Source: RGIG4034 sp045576455 (GTDB lineage Bacteria > Bacillota > Clostridia > Lachnospirales > Lachnospiraceae). From it: 64,000 nucleotides of DNA. Below, one piece after another: positions 18,183-27,068 of this stretch. The stretch's first letter is position 1; every line of letters starts with the position of its first letter. The notes beneath the pieces are model-generated. The model made no database searches. It saw nothing but the letters and a program-made list of their open reading frames with translations, and had not been told where the DNA came from. The position numbers and the translations under genes are program-made. The stretch spans positions 530,191 to 594,190 of the forward strand of contig JAZNGM010000001.1 of NCBI GenBank assembly GCA_045576455.1. Direction: 5' to 3'.

Positions 18183-18903
18183 GCTCATCCTCCCGTAATT
18201 CAATTAAGGTTCTTTTTATAATACTGCTGGTAAACGGGGATACGACAATGGTGTCTCCGTTTTGCATTACTATTTTGGAAAAGCTTACTTTTTCAATGTA
18301 TTTTGCATTAAGGATATAATGCTTTCCGATAAAAATAAACAACTCATTTTCTTCAAATGAATGGGATACTTCATCGAAAATACCTACAATATAGTCCGTG
18401 TCACTGTTGGTACGATGTAATTCTACCTGCTTGTCAACACAACGTATGTACATGATTTCATCTTCGTTAAGATAATAGGTTTCGTCCATACCGCGAAGCT
18501 CTATAAGAGGGCGGGAGGAAGCTATTATTTCATGCGCAAGGTCAGTTGCATCCTGTATATCTTTGGCACGGAAAGGCTTTAACATCGGATAGATATGATC
18601 AAGGGAAAGAGAAGAGATTTCCTGCTGTAATTGCGCTTCGTCTTTACTGCACAGAAAGATAGGGGCAACAACCCCGGCTTCCCTAAGTGCAGTGGCAATG
18701 TGGCAGGAATCTTCATTCTCCTGATGATAATCAATAATAAACAGGTCATATAGCATAGGCGCACTCAAAAGAGAAGAAACGCTGCCAAAGGAATCTATGT
18801 AGATTGCTCCGATAGATTCTTTACGTGTGTCAGCTTCTCTTGTAAATAACCGTTCTGTCTGTTTGCGGTCTGCGATGATGTCGTCACAAATTGCTATATG
18901 CAT
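18172..18903 (-). CDS. LytTR-type response regulator
   Basis: The 243-residue protein has an N-terminal receiver-like domain starting MHIAICDDIIADR, with the phosphoacceptor region at LFIIDYHQEN (Asp about residue 58), and a C-terminal LytTR DNA-binding domain (YYLNEDEIMYIRCVDKQVEL, then FIFIGKHYILNAKYIE). No histidine kinase gene adjoins, so it is an orphan regulator in this window. It follows argG and DUF1294 on the minus strand with a 12-base gap, so the three probably share one transcript. The receiver is divergent: DYHQEN replaces the usual D(M/I)xMPxMDG. Confidence 0.8.
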   Translation of the reverse strand: MHIAICDDIIADRKQTERLFTREADTRKESIGAIYIDSFGSVSSLLSAPMLYDLFIIDYHQENEDSCHIATALREAGVVAPIFLCSKDEAQLQQEISSLSLDHIYPMLKPFRAKDIQDATDLAHEIIASSRPLIELRGMDETYYLNEDEIMYIRCVDKQVELHRTNSDTDYIVGIFDEVSHSFEENELFIFIGKHYILNAKYIEKVSFSKIVMQNGDTIVVSPFTSSIIKRTLIELREDELIP

Positions 18904-18915
18904 TTTTCTCCCCCG

Positions 18916-19209
18916 TTAAATAACTCCAAACTCAATTGGAGACTTTAGTAATAAAAAGACTATCAGTATTTGCAAAATGAGTATTGCAGGCATTCCGTAT
19001 ACGAAATACCAATGTTTGGTTTTGTGACGGAAGAGGTGCATTCCGAGTATGGAACCGATGCTTCCGCCAATCAGGGCTATAAGAAACAGCGTAGCCTCCG
19101 GTATACGGTACGCATGCCGGATGGCTTTACGCTTATCAATACCCATGATGAAAAAACCGATTATGTTAATTACAATCAAATAAACAATAATAAGTTCTAA
19201 TGCATCCAA
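18916..19209 (-). CDS. DUF1294 small membrane protein
   Basis: The 97-residue protein has three predicted membrane helices with GFFIMGIDKRKA after the first, then RIPEATLFLIALIGGSIGSILGM and HLFRHKTKHWYFVYGMP; this matches DUF1294. It starts with TTG at 19209, three bases after the argG stop; the ribosome site GAAGGA lies inside the argG 3' end, so translation is likely coupled. Function is unknown. Confidence 0.82.
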   Translation of the reverse strand: MDALELIIVYLIVINIIGFFIMGIDKRKAIRHAYRIPEATLFLIALIGGSIGSILGMHLFRHKTKHWYFVYGMPAILILQILIVFLLLKSPIEFGVI

Positions 19210-19212
19210 GTC

Positions 19213-20430
19213 TTATTTTCCTTCTACTTCCTGTAACTTCATTGCACGTACTTTACATGAAAGACCGAAGAGATTGATAAATCCTTCTGCGTCGTGGTGG
19301 TCATATAAATCACCTGTTGTAAAGGAAGCAATTGATTCATTGTAAAGTGAATATGGAGAAGTAGTTCCTGCTTTGATGATATTTCCTTTGTAAAGCTTAA
19401 ACTTAACTTCACCGGTTACATACTGCTGGGTTGACTCGATGAATGCCTGTACAGCCTCGCGGAGAGGAGTAAACCATTTTCCTTCGTATACGATCTGGGC
19501 AAGTTTGTTACCCATTTCTTCTTTTTCACGGTAAGTATCACGGTCAAGGATTAATTCCTCTAACTGCTGATGTGCTTCGTAAAGGATGGTTCCGCCCGGT
19601 GTTTCATATACACCACGTGATTTCATGCCTACAACACGGTTTTCAACGATGTCTATAATACCGATTCCGTGCTTGCCACCCAATGTGTTTAATTCACGGA
19701 TAATATCGGAAACTTTCATTTTCTTGCCGTTAACAGATGTAGGAACACCTTTTTCAAATGTCATTGTAACATATTCGCCTTCATCCGGAGCCCTTTCAGG
19801 AGTAGTTTCAAGAACAAGAAGATAGTCAAAGTTAGGCTCCTTAGCAGGATCTTCAAGTTCAAGACCTTCATGGCTTATATGCCATAAGTTACGGTCACGG
19901 CTGTAGCTTGAATCTGCTGAGAACGGTAATTCAATACCGTGTGCTTTACAGTATTCAATTTCAGATTCACGGGAATCCATTGTCCATTTGTCATCACGCC
20001 ATGCAGCAATAATTTTAAGGTCAGGAGCAAGAGCCTTGATACCAAGTTCGAAACGGATCTGGTCATTTCCTTTTCCTGTAGCACCGTGACAAATTGCTGT
20101 AGCACCTTCTTTACGTGCGATTTCAACAAGTCTCTTAGCGATTACCGGACGAGCCATTGAAGTTCCGAGTAAATATTTGTTCTCATAAACGGCATGACCC
20201 TGTACGCAAGGAATTACATATTCATCACAGAATTCATCGATAACATCTTCAATATATAATTTCTCAGCACCACAGTATTTTGCACGTTCGTCTAATCCGT
20301 CAAGTTCTTCGCCCTGTCCGCAATCGATACAAACACAGATTACTTCATAGTCATAATTTTCCTTTAACCAAGGAATGATAGCGGTAGTATCAAGACCGCC
20401 TGAATAAGCAAGAATAACTTTTTCTTTCAT
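19213..20430 (-). CDS. argG: Argininosuccinate synthase
   Basis: The 405-residue enzyme begins with the ATP pyrophosphatase loop LAYSGGLDTTAIIPWL. ICHGATGKGNDQIRFEL near residue 115 and YSRDRNLWHISHEGLELEDP near 180 are ArgG signatures. It condenses citrulline and aspartate, using ATP. It is divergent from a GNAT gene and argJBD, with about 275 bases between, so the arginine genes share one control region. argH, argF and carAB are not in the window. Confidence 0.95.
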   Translation of the reverse strand: MKEKVILAYSGGLDTTAIIPWLKENYDYEVICVCIDCGQGEELDGLDERAKYCGAEKLYIEDVIDEFCDEYVIPCVQGHAVYENKYLLGTSMARPVIAKRLVEIARKEGATAICHGATGKGNDQIRFELGIKALAPDLKIIAAWRDDKWTMDSRESEIEYCKAHGIELPFSADSSYSRDRNLWHISHEGLELEDPAKEPNFDYLLVLETTPERAPDEGEYVTMTFEKGVPTSVNGKKMKVSDIIRELNTLGGKHGIGIIDIVENRVVGMKSRGVYETPGGTILYEAHQQLEELILDRDTYREKEEMGNKLAQIVYEGKWFTPLREAVQAFIESTQQYVTGEVKFKLYKGNIIKAGTTSPYSLYNESIASFTTGDLYDHHDAEGFINLFGLSCKVRAMKLQEVEGK

Positions 20431-20486
20431 TGTAATAATACTCCTTTTAATATGTATAAATTGTTTGTTTTACAACGTCTGCAAAT

Positions 20487-20515
20487 AATATACATCATTT
20501 ATTTGTGAATTGCAA
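20487..20515 (-). promoter_or_regulatory. argG promoter
   Basis: On the minus strand, TTGCAA (20515-20510) and TATATT (20492-20487) are spaced exactly 17 bp, about 57 bases upstream of the argG start. The surrounding AT-rich sequence contains ATGAATA-type half sites that resemble ArgR boxes. Confidence 0.6.
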
Positions 20516-20577
20516 CACCTATTTTGTGTAAAAATATGCATAAAAAGCATAAAAATATGAATATATACAAAAAATAC

Positions 20578-20616
20578 TTGCATAATATACATTATGGATG
20601 TATAATCATGCAATAT
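20578..20616 (+). promoter_or_regulatory. Promoter of the GNAT-argJBD unit inside an imperfect palindrome
   Basis: TTGCAT (20578-20583) and a consensus TATAAT (20601-20606) are 17 bp apart. The region TTGCATAA...ATGCAA forms an imperfect 15-bp inverted repeat spanning both promoter elements. With ATGAATATATAC just upstream (20557-20568), this is a plausible ArgR operator; the repressor identity is inferred. Confidence 0.6.
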
Positions 20617-20705
20617 AGAAACGGTAAAAATGATTTTGGATTTAAGGTTGCATTCTTTTTAAACACGAAGTATGCTATATCCAATGGAGAAATGAGGTTT
20701 TACAT

Positions 20706-21149
20706 ATGATTAGAGTAATGAAAATAGAAGATTACCCACAGGTACATGATTTGTGGATGAGAATAAAGGGTTTTGCCATAAGAAGTATTGATGATAGTGA
20801 AGAGGGCGTTTCCTTATTTTTAAAAAGAAATCCGACAACGAGTGTGGTAAGCATAGAAGACGGGAAAGTAGTGGGAACGATTTTATGCGGTCATGACGGA
20901 AGACGCGGATGCATGTATCATGTATGTGTGGATCCTGATTACAGGAGACGGGGTATCGGTAAAGAAATGGTAGTGTTTGCCATGAACCGCTTAAAAGAAG
21001 AGAAAATCAGTAAGGTAAGTCTTATCGCCTTTACCCAGAATGATATCGGCAATGCGTTTTGGAGACAAATTGGCTGGACAAAGCGTGAAGATTTGAATTA
21101 TTATGATTTTACGCTGAATGAAGAAAATATTATCAGATTTAACCAGTAA
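20706..21149 (+). CDS. GNAT family N-acetyltransferase
   Basis: The 147-residue protein starts MIRVMKIEDYPQVHDLW and has the acetyl-CoA loop RRRGIGKEM after VCVDPDY, and NDIGNAFWRQIGWTKRED at the C-terminus, as in YpeA-like enzymes. Its position first in an operon with argJ-argB-argD suggests a role near N-acetylglutamate formation, but sequence does not show this, since ArgJ may make acetylglutamate itself. ATGAGG lies 9 bases before the ATG. Protein or small-molecule acetylation are alternatives. Confidence 0.8.
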   Translation: MIRVMKIEDYPQVHDLWMRIKGFAIRSIDDSEEGVSLFLKRNPTTSVVSIEDGKVVGTILCGHDGRRGCMYHVCVDPDYRRRGIGKEMVVFAMNRLKEEKISKVSLIAFTQNDIGNAFWRQIGWTKREDLNYYDFTLNEENIIRFNQ

Positions 21150-21225
21150 ACACTAAATATATATTATTTTATTATATTTTTTATTTTTATTATATTTTAT
21201 TATAGGAAGAAAGAAGGAAATAAAA

Positions 21226-22458
21226 ATGAGTACATATACAATTATTGAAGGCGGTGTTACCGCAGCAAAAGGTTTTGAGGCAGCAGGAGTAGAAGCACAG
21301 ATTAAATATAAAAACCGTAAGGATATGGCACTTGTATACAGTGTGAAGCCATGTGTGTGCGCAGGAACTTATACATCCAATCTGGTTAAAGCAGCGCCGG
21401 TTATCTGGGATAAGCTTGTAACGGAAGAATCAGCGTATGCACAGGCCGTTGTAGTAAATTCCGGTATTGCAAATGCTTGTACCGGTAAGCAGGGATATGA
21501 CTATTGTAAGCAGACGGCAGATGCGGTTTCCAAAGAATTATCAATCCCTTGTGACAGTGTTCTTGTAGCATCTACCGGTGTTATCGGAATGCAGCTTCCG
21601 ATTGACCGTATTGTTGCAGGCGTTAAGCTTTTAAAGGAAGCAAAAGGTGCAGACATTAATTCGGGAACCCTTGCTGCTGAAGCAATTATGACAACGGATA
21701 CAATTTCCAAGCAGGTAGCGGTTCAGTTTACTATCGGCGGAAAAACCGTTACACTCGGTGGTATGTCTAAGGGTTCCGGTATGATTCATCCGAATATGTG
21801 CACCATGCTTGGATTTATTACAACAGACGTTGCCATCAGCAAAGAACTTCTTACAAAAGCACTCCGCTTAGATGTGCAGGATACCTTTAACATGATTTCC
21901 GTAGACGGAGATACTTCAACCAATGATACTTTGCTGATTCTTGCAAACGGTATGGCTGAGAATCCGGTTATTGATACGGAAGGTGAGGATTATGATACAT
22001 TTTGTGCAGCACTTCATTATGTAAATGAAACCCTTGCTAAAATGATGGCGGGTGACGGTGAAGGTGCTACAGCTCTTCTTGAAACGAAGGTTATTAATGC
22101 AGCAACCAAAAATGATGCGAAGCTTCTTGCAAAATCAGTTATCTGTTCCAGTCTTACGAAGGCTGCCATTTACGGACATGATGCAAACTGGGGACGTATC
22201 TTATGTGCATTGGGATATTCCGGAGCGCAGTTTGACCCTGAAAAGATGGAATTATATTATGAAAGTAAAGCCGGTAAAGTATTGCTTTATAAAGATGGTG
22301 CCGGTACGGATTATAGCGAAGAGGAAGCAACCAAGATTTTGTCAGAGCCTGAAGTTACCATTTTAGTGGACCTTAAGGATGGTAAAGAAACAGCAACTGC
22401 ATGGGGTTGTGACTTAACCTATGATTATGTCAAGATCAACGCAGATTACCGTTCATAA
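21226..22458 (+). CDS. argJ: Glutamate N-acetyltransferase / amino-acid N-acetyltransferase
   Basis: The 410-residue protein is a full-length ArgJ. It is made as a precursor that cleaves itself before a Thr which becomes the N-terminal nucleophile; here this is Thr193 in GMIHPNMCTMLGF. The residue before the cut is Cys where most family members have Ala. ASTGVIGMQLP and the Gly-rich GDGEGATALLE (near residue 277) are other signatures. It transfers acetyl from N-acetylornithine to glutamate, and often also uses acetyl-CoA. It leads directly to argB and argD, with 46 bases between argJ and argB. Confidence 0.94.
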   Translation: MSTYTIIEGGVTAAKGFEAAGVEAQIKYKNRKDMALVYSVKPCVCAGTYTSNLVKAAPVIWDKLVTEESAYAQAVVVNSGIANACTGKQGYDYCKQTADAVSKELSIPCDSVLVASTGVIGMQLPIDRIVAGVKLLKEAKGADINSGTLAAEAIMTTDTISKQVAVQFTIGGKTVTLGGMSKGSGMIHPNMCTMLGFITTDVAISKELLTKALRLDVQDTFNMISVDGDTSTNDTLLILANGMAENPVIDTEGEDYDTFCAALHYVNETLAKMMAGDGEGATALLETKVINAATKNDAKLLAKSVICSSLTKAAIYGHDANWGRILCALGYSGAQFDPEKMELYYESKAGKVLLYKDGAGTDYSEEEATKILSEPEVTILVDLKDGKETATAWGCDLTYDYVKINADYRS

Positions 22459-22504
22459 GTGAAAGCGGTTGGAAATAATTATATTAGAATCGAGGGAAAG
22501 ATTA

Positions 22505-23392
22505 ATGAATAAAGAAATGGAACAGGTTTTAGCAAAAGCAAATGTGCTGGTAGAAGCATTACCGTATATCCAGCAGTTTAACAGAAAGATTATCGTAGTT
22601 AAGTACGGCGGAAGTGCCATGGCAGATGAGGAGCTTCAGCGTAATGTAATTAAAGATGTTACTCTTCTTAAATTAGTTGGTTTTAAGCCGATTATCGTGC
22701 ATGGTGGCGGTAAGGAAATCAGCCGTTGGGTTAATAAAGTAGGAAAAGAAGCACAGTTTGTTAACGGACTGCGAGTTACCGATGCAGAGACAATGGAAAT
22801 TGCGGAAATGGTTCTTAACAAAGTAAATAAACGTCTTGTTACCATGGTTCAGGAGCTTGGTGTTAAGGCTGTCGGTGTAAGCGGTAAAGACGGTGAATTA
22901 CTTCATGTGGATAAAAAATATTCAGATGGCAAGGATATAGGTTTTGTTGGTGATGTAAAAGAGGTAAATGCCAAGATTTTACTGGATTTACTGGAGAAAG
23001 ATTTCCTTCCTATCGTAGCGCCGATCGGTCTTGATGATAATTATGATACATATAACATTAACGCTGATGATGCTGCTTGTGCCATTGCCAAAGCAGTAGG
23101 TGCAGAAAAACTCGCTTTCCTGACAGATATTGAAGGCTTATATAAAGATATTAATGATAAGAGCACCTTTATTTCCAGATTAACGGCTTCGGAGGCGGAA
23201 GCGTTAATTAATGACGGATTTATCGGCGGCGGTATGCTTCCTAAATTGAATAATTGTACCAGTGCTATCAGAAACGGTGTTAACAGAGTACATATTTTGG
23301 ACGGAAGAATTCCACATTGTCTTTTACTTGAAATTTTTACCAATCATGGAGTAGGAACCGCTATTATAGCAGACCATGATGAAAATCATTAA
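22505..23392 (+). CDS. argB: Acetylglutamate kinase
   Basis: The 295-residue amino-acid kinase shows IVVKYGGSAM (nucleotide-binding Lys), IVHGGGKEISRW (substrate loop), NINADDAACAIA and IGGGMLPKLNNC (C-terminal catalytic Lys). It phosphorylates N-acetylglutamate. The N-terminal helix ALPYIQQFNRK corresponds to the extension found in arginine-inhibited hexameric forms, so feedback control by arginine is likely. The ATG at 22505 has GAGGGA upstream; an earlier in-frame start would lack a ribosome site and the usual N-terminus. Confidence 0.95.
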   Translation: MNKEMEQVLAKANVLVEALPYIQQFNRKIIVVKYGGSAMADEELQRNVIKDVTLLKLVGFKPIIVHGGGKEISRWVNKVGKEAQFVNGLRVTDAETMEIAEMVLNKVNKRLVTMVQELGVKAVGVSGKDGELLHVDKKYSDGKDIGFVGDVKEVNAKILLDLLEKDFLPIVAPIGLDDNYDTYNINADDAACAIAKAVGAEKLAFLTDIEGLYKDINDKSTFISRLTASEAEALINDGFIGGGMLPKLNNCTSAIRNGVNRVHILDGRIPHCLLLEIFTNHGVGTAIIADHDENH

Positions 23393-23424
23393 TCGATTTT
23401 TGCATTTGCGGAATGGAGCGTATT

Positions 23425-24633
23425 ATGAGCGATAAAATGAAAACTTATATAGACGAAGCGGAACAGGCATTATTGCATACATATAACAGGTATCAGGTGG
23501 TGCTTGACCGTGGTGATGGTGTATATCTTTATGATATGGATGATAAAAAGTATCTTGATTTCGTTTCGGGAATCGCTGTTTTTGCGTTGGGATACAACAA
23601 TAAGGCTTATAACGATGCGTTAAAAGAACAAATTGATAAATTAATCCATACATCAAATTATTATTATAATGTGCCGGCAATTGAAGCGGCAAAAAAACTT
23701 AAAGAGGTGTCCGGTCTTGACCGTGTATTTTTTACAAACAGCGGTGCAGAGGCAGTAGAGGGTGCCATTAAGGCGGCAAGAAAGTATGCCTTTTTAAAGG
23801 ATGGAAAAAATGACCATGAAATCATTGCTATGGAGCATTCTTTCCACGGACGTACCATGGGTGCTTTATCGGTAACCGGTAATCCTAAGTACCGCGAAGC
23901 TTTTGAGCCGATGATCGGTAATATTAAATTTGCAAAAATGAATGACCTTGAAAGCGTAAAAGCATGTCTTACAGACAAGACCTGCGCAATTATTTTTGAA
24001 ACGGTTCAGGGCGAAGGGGGCATTTATCCTGCTACTAAGGAATTCCTTGAAGGCGTTAGGAAAATCTGTGATGAGAAAGATATACTTTTGATTCTTGATG
24101 AAATCCAGTGTGGTATGGGAAGAACCGGCTATATGTATGCATGGCAGAAGTATGGCGTTAAGCCGGATATCATGACATCGGCGAAGGCATTAGGCTGTGG
24201 CGTTCCGGTGGGGGCGTTCCTTATGACAGAACATGTGGCACAGCATTCCCTTACAAGTGGAGACCATGGAACAACATACGGCGGAAATCCATTGGCAGCA
24301 GCTGCCATTAACAAAGTACTTGATTTATTTTTGGAGTACAATATAATAGAAAATGTGTTGGAAGTGGGTGCATATTTGGAAAAATCACTGGATGTGCTTG
24401 CTTCAAAATACGATTGCATTATAGACAGGCGTGGTGCAGGTTTGATGCAGGGGCTTGTGTTTAATCAGGCGGTTGCTCCTGTAATAAATAAGGCTCTTGA
24501 TAAGGGACTTATCCTTATAAATGCGGGAACGGATATTATCCGGTTCGTGCCATCTTTGGTAATTGAGAAGAAGCATGTTGATGAAATGATATCCATTCTT
24601 GATACCTGTATTCAGGAAACTGTCGGTGCATAA
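23425..24633 (+). CDS. argD: Acetylornithine aminotransferase
   Basis: The 402-residue class III PLP aminotransferase has FTNSGAEAVEGAIKAARKY, HSFHGRTMGALSVTG, the LILDEIQCGMGRTG cofactor motif and Lys254 in TSAKALGCGVP as the PLP Schiff base. It makes N-acetylornithine in the arginine pathway and closes the argJBD order. GGAG at 23415-23418 supports the ATG at 23425. Confidence 0.94.
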   Translation: MSDKMKTYIDEAEQALLHTYNRYQVVLDRGDGVYLYDMDDKKYLDFVSGIAVFALGYNNKAYNDALKEQIDKLIHTSNYYYNVPAIEAAKKLKEVSGLDRVFFTNSGAEAVEGAIKAARKYAFLKDGKNDHEIIAMEHSFHGRTMGALSVTGNPKYREAFEPMIGNIKFAKMNDLESVKACLTDKTCAIIFETVQGEGGIYPATKEFLEGVRKICDEKDILLILDEIQCGMGRTGYMYAWQKYGVKPDIMTSAKALGCGVPVGAFLMTEHVAQHSLTSGDHGTTYGGNPLAAAAINKVLDLFLEYNIIENVLEVGAYLEKSLDVLASKYDCIIDRRGAGLMQGLVFNQAVAPVINKALDKGLILINAGTDIIRFVPSLVIEKKHVDEMISILDTCIQETVGA

Positions 24634-24656
24634 ATCACATATTAGGAGACAAATGA

Positions 24657-26129
24657 ATGAGTATTAGAAGCAGACTGATATCCATCATAGGTGTTTTATG
24701 CCTGCTGATAATGGAGTTACATGTCGGATTTATGGACTTTATCTCTTTGTCAGAACGTGAAGAGATGCTATATTCACAAAAAGAAAAAATCAGATTATGG
24801 TATACGGATAGTACTTTGACCGATTATATAAATAGTGTTGCGTTGGAATTTTACGAAGATACGGACGTACGTGTTGTTTCTGAACTTGTATCAGGAAGTG
24901 AGTATCTTGAGAGAATAAGTGATGCAAGCTTAAGCGGTGAGGAAGCTCCGGATTTATACATAATTGGTAATGATTCATTGGGTAAGGCATACTTGTCGGG
25001 TTTGGCACTGGAAATTTCAGATGGCGGCAAAGTAGTTAACCGCCAGGAATATCCCCAGTCAAGCCTTGACGCGGCTACTTTTATGAACCGTATTGTAGGC
25101 TATCCTTTCTATTTTGATACAAGCTATCTTTTGTATAATAAGACATATCTTGAAAAAATAGCGACGGATGTAGTTAAAGAAGAATATCTTTCAAACGGAG
25201 AAACAGAAGAGGATGATTTCGAGGAAGAAGAACAGGAGCTTGCACCTGAAATTCTTTTGAGTGAAGAATTCCAAACGAAGGTAGAAGCTAAAATGAAAGA
25301 GCTTTTGCCAAATTCCATTGAGGATATTTTGGACTTCGCGGATGAATACGATGCGCCGGAGAATGTTGAAACCATCTTTGAGTGGGATGTATCGGATATA
25401 TATTATAATTATTTCTTTTTAGGGAAATATTTGACCGTAGGTGGAGATACGGGAGATGATCCTAATGCAATTAACATATATAATGCGTCTGCAATCAGCT
25501 GCCTTGAAACGTATCAGGATTTGAACCAATTCTTTTCCATTGATTCGGAAACGGTTGATTATGCATCCATTATTCAAGAGTTTATTGAAGGTAAAATGAT
25601 ATTTACTGTGGCAACTACGGATGCGATAGCTACCATTGAACAACAGCTTGCAGAGGGTGGTTTTAAATACGAGTACGACGTTATGAAGATGCCGGATGTT
25701 AACGATGTGTTAAAGACAAGAAGTCTTTCTACAACATACGTTGTTGCTATCAATGGATATTCGGAACATACGAAGGCTGCCAACATTCTTGCCGCTTATC
25801 TGTCACATGACAGCGTGAGCGATTTGTATATTAAAGCCGGAAAAATGCCGGCTCGGCTCGGTATAGAGTATCCATATCCTGCTTTACAAACAATTCTGTA
25901 TGAATATGCACAATCCATATCCATGCCGAAGATGATTGAGACAAGCAATTTCTGGATTGAATTGGAACTTTGCTTTACAAAAGCATGGCAGGGTGAAGAT
26001 GCGAATCTTTTGTTAAAGGCATTATCGGAAGAAATGAAGATGCAGATCAGTGGCGTGCCTGTAGAGGAAGAATATATTGTCATGCCGGAAAAAGAGGAAA
26101 AGGAAATTATTGACGAGGGCATGGATTAA
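24657..26129 (+). CDS. Membrane-anchored extracellular solute-binding-like protein
   Basis: The 490-residue protein has an N-terminal hydrophobic segment (residues about 7-28) without a lipobox Cys, so it is probably held by an uncleaved anchor. The body resembles family 1 sugar-binding proteins: KIRLWYTDSTLTDYINSVALEF at the start of the mature domain, then SGEEAPDLYIIGND and GYPFYFDTSYLLYNKTYLE. An acidic insert near residues 178-195 interrupts the domain. No permease genes are adjacent, which is unusual for a transporter component; a sensory or accessory role is possible. AGGAGAC precedes the ATG. It ends with a strong terminator 75 bases downstream. Confidence 0.7.
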   Translation: MSIRSRLISIIGVLCLLIMELHVGFMDFISLSEREEMLYSQKEKIRLWYTDSTLTDYINSVALEFYEDTDVRVVSELVSGSEYLERISDASLSGEEAPDLYIIGNDSLGKAYLSGLALEISDGGKVVNRQEYPQSSLDAATFMNRIVGYPFYFDTSYLLYNKTYLEKIATDVVKEEYLSNGETEEDDFEEEEQELAPEILLSEEFQTKVEAKMKELLPNSIEDILDFADEYDAPENVETIFEWDVSDIYYNYFFLGKYLTVGGDTGDDPNAINIYNASAISCLETYQDLNQFFSIDSETVDYASIIQEFIEGKMIFTVATTDAIATIEQQLAEGGFKYEYDVMKMPDVNDVLKTRSLSTTYVVAINGYSEHTKAANILAAYLSHDSVSDLYIKAGKMPARLGIEYPYPALQTILYEYAQSISMPKMIETSNFWIELELCFTKAWQGEDANLLLKALSEEMKMQISGVPVEEEYIVMPEKEEKEIIDEGMD

Positions 26130-26205
26130 ACAGCTGAAATAGTATATAATAAATGTATATATTAAACGTATGATATAACATACGAAATATAATTATAATA
26201 ATTTG

Positions 26206-26252
26206 GGCGGAAAAATGTATCGATACAATGCATTTTTCTGCCTTTTTGTTTT
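26206..26252 (+). terminator. Rho-independent terminator
   Basis: GGCGGAAAAATG (26206-26217) pairs with CATTTTTCTGCC (26231-26242) with one G-T pair, and the loop holds a GTATCGATAC palindrome. A TTTTTGTTTT tract follows. It separates the arginine region from the competence genes. Confidence 0.88.
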
Positions 26253-26380
26253 CTGTTTTGTTTTGGTTACGGGGGAACTTTGCATTTTTTGTGTGATATG
26301 AGAAAAAATTAACAAAAAAATTAACAAAACATTTAGTAAAAAAGTATGAATAACATTAGAAAAATGTAAAGGAGTTAACC

Positions 26381-27058
26381 ATGGTATTTATTAATAAAGC
26401 TAATAAAAGAAGAAAAGCTTTCTTTTTGTCTGCGATTGTGCTTGCCGTTATGTTGACTGCTTTTTGCGGCTGTGGCAAAAAGGAAGAAATGCTTCTGGTT
26501 TCAAAAAATAATGGAGATACCGGAAGCATCGGAGAAAAGGAGGGAGAAGCAAAGGCCGGTGGGGCAATGTCCGATGCGGCTGACAATATAGGGGAATCGG
26601 TAAATGGTATAGAAAAAATAACCCACCAAAGTATTTTTGTTTACATATGTGGTGCGGTTTATGTGCCTGGGGTATATGAAATCAAGCCGGATGCACGCAT
26701 TTATGAAATTGTTGAACAGGCAGGCGGTCTTTTGCCTGAGGCGGATCCTACCAAAGTAAATCTGGCGCTTGGTCTTGTGGATGGGCAGATGATATATATC
26801 CCTTATTTTGGAGAGGACATGGTTCTTGATAACCAAAATACAAATGAAGATAATACAAAAATTGATATCAATTCGGCTACGACGCATGAGTTATGTAAAC
26901 TCCCTGGCATAGGTGAAGCCAAGGCAAAGGCTATAATCGCCTATCGGGAGAAAAATGGTGCGTTTTCAAAGATAAGCGACATTAAAAAAGTAAGCGGGAT
27001 AAAAGATGCATTGTATGAATCCATCAAAGATTACATTGTTGCCGGTAAGGGGAAGTAG
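26381..27058 (+). CDS. comEA: ComEA-type DNA receptor
   Basis: The 225-residue protein has an N-terminal signal ending LTAFCGCGKK that looks like a lipoprotein cleavage site, so it may be lipid-anchored rather than held by a transmembrane helix. An SLBB domain follows (VYICGAVYVPGVYEI, residues about 88-150), then a double helix-hairpin-helix (INSATTHELCKLPGIGEAKA, residues about 165-222) that binds double-stranded DNA without sequence preference. In transformation it delivers DNA to ComEC, encoded immediately downstream. AAAGGAG lies before the ATG. Confidence 0.92.
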   Translation: MVFINKANKRRKAFFLSAIVLAVMLTAFCGCGKKEEMLLVSKNNGDTGSIGEKEGEAKAGGAMSDAADNIGESVNGIEKITHQSIFVYICGAVYVPGVYEIKPDARIYEIVEQAGGLLPEADPTKVNLALGLVDGQMIYIPYFGEDMVLDNQNTNEDNTKIDINSATTHELCKLPGIGEAKAKAIIAYREKNGAFSKISDIKKVSGIKDALYESIKDYIVAGKGK

Positions 27059-27068
27059 GAGGTGTAAG

